Shown here piece by piece: positions 60,978-64,000 of a stretch of 64,000 bases of DNA (the first letter of the stretch is position 1; the number at the start of each line of letters is the position of its first letter). The notes beneath the pieces were generated by a model. That model had not been told where the DNA came from. It did no database searches and worked only from the letters and a program-made list of their open reading frames with translations. The translations under genes and the position numbers were made by a program. The stretch comes from Mugil cephalus. Lineage: Eukaryota; Chordata; Actinopteri; Mugiliformes; Mugilidae. The DNA lies in NCBI RefSeq assembly GCF_022458985.1, contig NC_061773.1, positions 4,284,001-4,348,000 on the forward strand, in the 5' to 3' direction.

Positions 60978-61113
60978 TTTTTTTTTAGTTTTTAATTAAA
61001 ATTTCTTTGAACCCACCTGGCCTTTTACCCTCACACTGCTGTGTACCTTGTAGTTATGTAACAGTGGGTGTGAACATGAAACAATGATGTAAAACAGAAT
61101 CCACCCTGCCTTA
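60631..61113 (+). repeat. duplicated segment, copy 2 (partner at 58631-59113)
   Basis: Second copy of the roughly 480-bp unit, with a long poly(T) run at about 60944-60975. The preceding 60366-60490 also has a partner at 56737-56850 (shared GTGTCATATGTGTCTTAGT and TATGTCAGTATTTAG). This suggests duplication of a larger unit later split by transposon insertions. Confidence 0.8.
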
Positions 61114-62174
61114 TACTATAGCAGGTAAAATATTAATTATTAAATATATTTGACCCTAGGTCTCATTCTTTAAACCACATCAGATCCTGGATCCAGTCAT
61201 AATGTTTCATCTGTGACTGTAAATCTTATATATATATAATATATATATATATATGTATGTATATAATAAAAAAAAACTATTAATACACTGAATATTGTTA
61301 ACGATCAGATGAAAGTTGCATTTAAGCAGTTTAGCAAATATAGACATGTCTGATGAAATGTCTAGGAGATGTCGCTGAAAGTCCCTGATACATGATTATT
61401 GTTAAATCAAGACTTGTAGGTTAATTAGCACTTATTAGCTGAGTCCAGATAAAACTTTCTGTGTAATTATTTGTTATTTACGTGTAAACTTTAGAGAATT
61501 TGAGTGTTTCAGTGACTGAATAAATGAATGAATGAGTTCTTGGATAAGATCCTTGTTACATGATCTCAGACTGCTCTGCTCTGCTGTGCATTGCCGGCAC
61601 GGCCAAGTCACATGACGTAACGGGACATGTTTTACCAGACTCCTGTTGAATTTTAACTTTTTAATATCAAACTAAAGAGCCGGCGTAAGCCTACCATTAC
61701 TGTAAAGGTTTGAGCTCACACATAGAGTTGATGGATTTAACTTTATGTTTCATCAGTGGAAAAACTTGAACAACTTCCTACTTAATCAGCCACAGGTAGC
61801 TTCATTAGTTTTCCTCCGTTAAATCACTCCTCTAAACACAATGACTTCTCTCCTCCTGCCGTGCCTTAGCTGGATAAGTAGATTTAGCTTGGATGGGTTC
61901 CTCTTGAAATGGAAATCCTGGGAGTCCTGTCCAGCCCTTCCTGAATGTCAGTAATTACTTACTTCTCCTGAGACTCAGCGGACCGACTCTTTCCTGTAGC
62001 CCGTAAACTCTTATGTAGAGGGGGTTTGTGTATAATTAGCATGTAAATATGCAGAGGGGGAAATTATTGTTTTTCCAAGAAATCCAGCCACCCTTTGAGG
62101 TTTGACTTGTTGTGTTGAGCCTTAAATGGTGTGACACTACTGCCATCTCTTGGTGAGTCACTGAGAGCTGCTCA
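61114..62174. other. upstream flank of cdkn1a, no gene seen
   Basis: AT-rich, with a (TA)n run at about 61208-61255. No exon is supported. The final few hundred bases are less AT-rich and lead into the cdkn1a promoter. Confidence 0.5.
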
Positions 62175-62220
62175 GGACTTGTCCTTACATGTCTGTTGGA
62201 GATTATGTCCGGGCATGTAC
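62175..62220 (+). promoter_or_regulatory. cdkn1a: p53-type response element of cdkn1a
   Basis: Two decamers abut without spacer: GGACTTGTCC (62175-62184, a perfect RRRCWWGYYY half-site) and TTACATGTCT (62185-62194, core CATG intact, two purine positions off). A third half-site-like GGGCATGTAC lies at 62211-62220. p53 control of CDKN1A is well established in vertebrates. Confidence 0.65.
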
Positions 62221-62246
62221 CAGTAGACTGAAGCAGTAGGACTCAC

Positions 62247-62270
62247 TGAGTCACTGGCTGCCTTATAAAA
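62247..62270 (+). promoter_or_regulatory. cdkn1a: cdkn1a core promoter: AP-1 site and TATA box
   Basis: TGAGTCA at 62247-62253 and TATAAAA at 62264-62270. A start about 25-30 bases downstream (near 62295) gives a first exon of about 33 bases ending at the donor GTAAGC (62328). Confidence 0.7.
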
Positions 62271-62552
62271 GGCTGCCCACTGACATCAGGCAGTTAGTTC
62301 AGGAGGTTCAAAGCGATCGCAACGATGGTAAGCATGAGCTGTAGTTTTATGTTTAAATGGAAGTGCGGAGGGGTATTTAAAAGATTATTGTCATGTTTGA
62401 GAATAAATTTGGTGTCGGGATTTTTGCATCTTTAATTTGTGCATCGGGTGTATTTATTGAGTAAAATGCTCGACAGAGGTAAAATCTGAGGACTCGTCAA
62501 CTTTTCCCTGGTAACTAGATGTCTTCTCTCTGTTTCCTTTTAGTGCAGAGTA

Positions 62553-63129
62553 ATGGCTTCTCACAAGCGGATCCTGAGCTGCCTGGGGAACGGGCCGGCC
62601 CGACGAAACCTGTTCGGCCCCGTGGACCGGGAGCAGCTGCAGGCGGAGTACCGGGCCGCCCTGCACAAAGACTTGGAGGAGGCGTCGGAGCGCTGGGGCT
62701 TCGACTTCATGTCGGACAAGCCCCTGGAGAGCAGTGATTTCCAGTGGGAGGGCGTCCAAGGCGCCAGGGTGCCGCTGCTCTACAGGTCCTGCGTGCTTGA
62801 CCCCAGAGGGGTGGAAGGTCCGAAGGCTGCGGAGGCGACGGCTGCTCCCAAGGCAGGGAGGAGTGAGAAGGAGAACATCCCTTGTATGCCGGAGAGGTGT
62901 GCTGTCAAGGCCGAGGCCCTGGAGAAAACGCCGGAGAAAAGAGGGCACACAGGGTTGAAGAGGAAACAGACAAACCTCACAGGTATGTGCCGTGACTCTG
63001 CCCACTTCTTATTTCATGTCACATTGCACTGATCTAGATTTACAGTTTTTTTTTTCCTTTTATTTTTGAACAGATTTCTATCAGGCCAAAAAAAGAGTGG
63101 TCGGGACGCCGCGCAAATCCGGCCAGTGA
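62553..63129 (+). CDS. cdkn1a: cyclin-dependent kinase inhibitor 1A (p21/Cip1)
   Basis: Inhibitor of cyclin-CDK complexes and of PCNA, acting in the nucleus downstream of p53. Coding exons 62553-62982 and 63074-63129 give 161 aa (the human protein has 164). The CDI domain is clear: cyclin-binding RRNLFGPVD, then EASERWGFDF and PLESSDFQWEGV. Near the C-terminus a PIP box (QTNLTDFY, residues 139-146) is followed by AKKR, giving the PCNA-dependent degron pattern. The basic KRK before it can serve nuclear import. The middle (ATAAPKAGRSEKENIP) is variable. The 5' UTR exon (to 62327) ends in an ATG that is in frame after splicing to 62544 and would add MCRV; I prefer the internal MASHKR start. The gene order srsf3-cdkn1a supports orthology. 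Confidence 0.95.
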
Positions 63130-64000
63130 TATCCAGATCGTCCCGCTGTGAAGGTGCCAATATTCAAGGAGGAACACACAGACTCTCAGGAATCATTTCG
63201 TGATCTGCACAGACTCTGCACAGGCGCTCACCAGGAAGTACCCAGTGACTCATCAGACAACAGAAGGGACCTCAGCTACATTACTATAAGGATAATTAGG
63301 GTACCGTGTTCTCTCTGAGGGTCTTGGTGTTTTTCCCAGCGGTAAGAAGGGGACGTTTGAGCAGAGAAGATTAACACTAATCTCTCAAATCGGTGGATTT
63401 ACACTCATTTGGATGAAGGCGTTGCCAAAGTGCTGACTGACGTTTCCTACTGTAGAATCCACAGCGCTGAAAAGGTGGCTCAGCTTTGCAGGAATTTTTG
63501 TACACTCTTGCAGCCTGCAGATACGATTGTTTAAATTATTCTGCCTCGTAAAGAAATTGAGCAGTGCCTACGACAGCGCTGCGGGATGACTTTTAGTAAA
63601 TGGAGGAAGCGCTTTGGCTCCTTTATTCACATCCACTACTGTGTTTCTTTTCTTAATGTATATCACAAGGGCTCCGAGTCATGTTTTTTTTATACTTTTT
63701 AAAGTGTATTATCCTTTCTATATCCGAGCTGTACAAATCGTGCTTTATGTACCATCATGCTTGAAGAGTTGTGATATCTTGAACATGCAGTTGCTTTACT
63801 TAGAATTTTTAAAAGACAGAAGTGCCATCATGTCCTCCTCCATCCTCTCTACTGTATGTCGTTAGATTTTTAAAGCACCACAGCCGCTGCCCTGTCCAGG
63901 CTCTTACCATTCCAACAGCACCATATATTATAGGTTAGTGTAAGTGTAGCACACCTTAAAAAAAAAAATAAAAATATATATATATGTGAGAGATTTATCT
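63130..64000 (+). other. cdkn1a: cdkn1a 3' UTR
   Basis: No coding continuation. An A-rich stretch with AATAAA at about 63967-63972 is a candidate poly(A) signal near the window end, making a UTR of about 850 bases. Short T-rich stretches are scattered through it. Its end is uncertain because the window stops. Confidence 0.6.

Overview
The window is vertebrate genomic DNA, most likely from a ray-finned (teleost) fish. It has multi-exon genes with GT-AG introns, proteins close to known vertebrate orthologs, a compact layout, and fish-typical repeats: a Tc1-like transposon, a tRNA-derived SINE, a LINE with a pentamer tail, long TG and ATCT microsatellites, and several copies of a short inverted-terminus DNA element. 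I assembled six protein-coding genes exon by exon. In every case the splice phases agree and the total coding length divides by three.

Layout. On the plus strand, slc6a17 (vesicular neutral amino acid transporter, 11 coding exons, 2355-12390) is followed by a long 3' UTR. Converging on it is a minus-strand RING/B-box/coiled-coil/PRY-SPRY TRIM gene (18392-21529). Next come minus-strand strip1 (STRIPAK subunit, 20 exons, 24387-32311) and minus-strand ahcyl1 (IRBIT, 17 exons, 36001-46013). Divergent from ahcyl1 is plus-strand srsf3 (SR splicing factor, CDS 49080-52281), whose third coding intron contains a recognisable poison exon. A repeat-rich interval of about 9 kb follows. The last gene is cdkn1a (p21, plus strand, main ATG 62553 to stop 63129), with a TATA box and a promoter-proximal p53-type response element.

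From general knowledge, slc6a17, strip1 and ahcyl1 lie together on human 1p13.3, and SRSF3 and CDKN1A are neighbours on human 6p21. The window therefore joins two blocks that are separate in human, with the junction between ahcyl1 and srsf3.

The points most worth a second look are the srsf3 poison exon, the compact p53/TATA promoter and split in-frame upstream ATG of cdkn1a, a second promoter-like first exon about 2.2 kb further upstream lying among duplicated segments, a 31-unit TG tract in place of a polypyrimidine tract at one slc6a17 acceptor, and a five-copy mobile-element family. I see no wholly new biological system.
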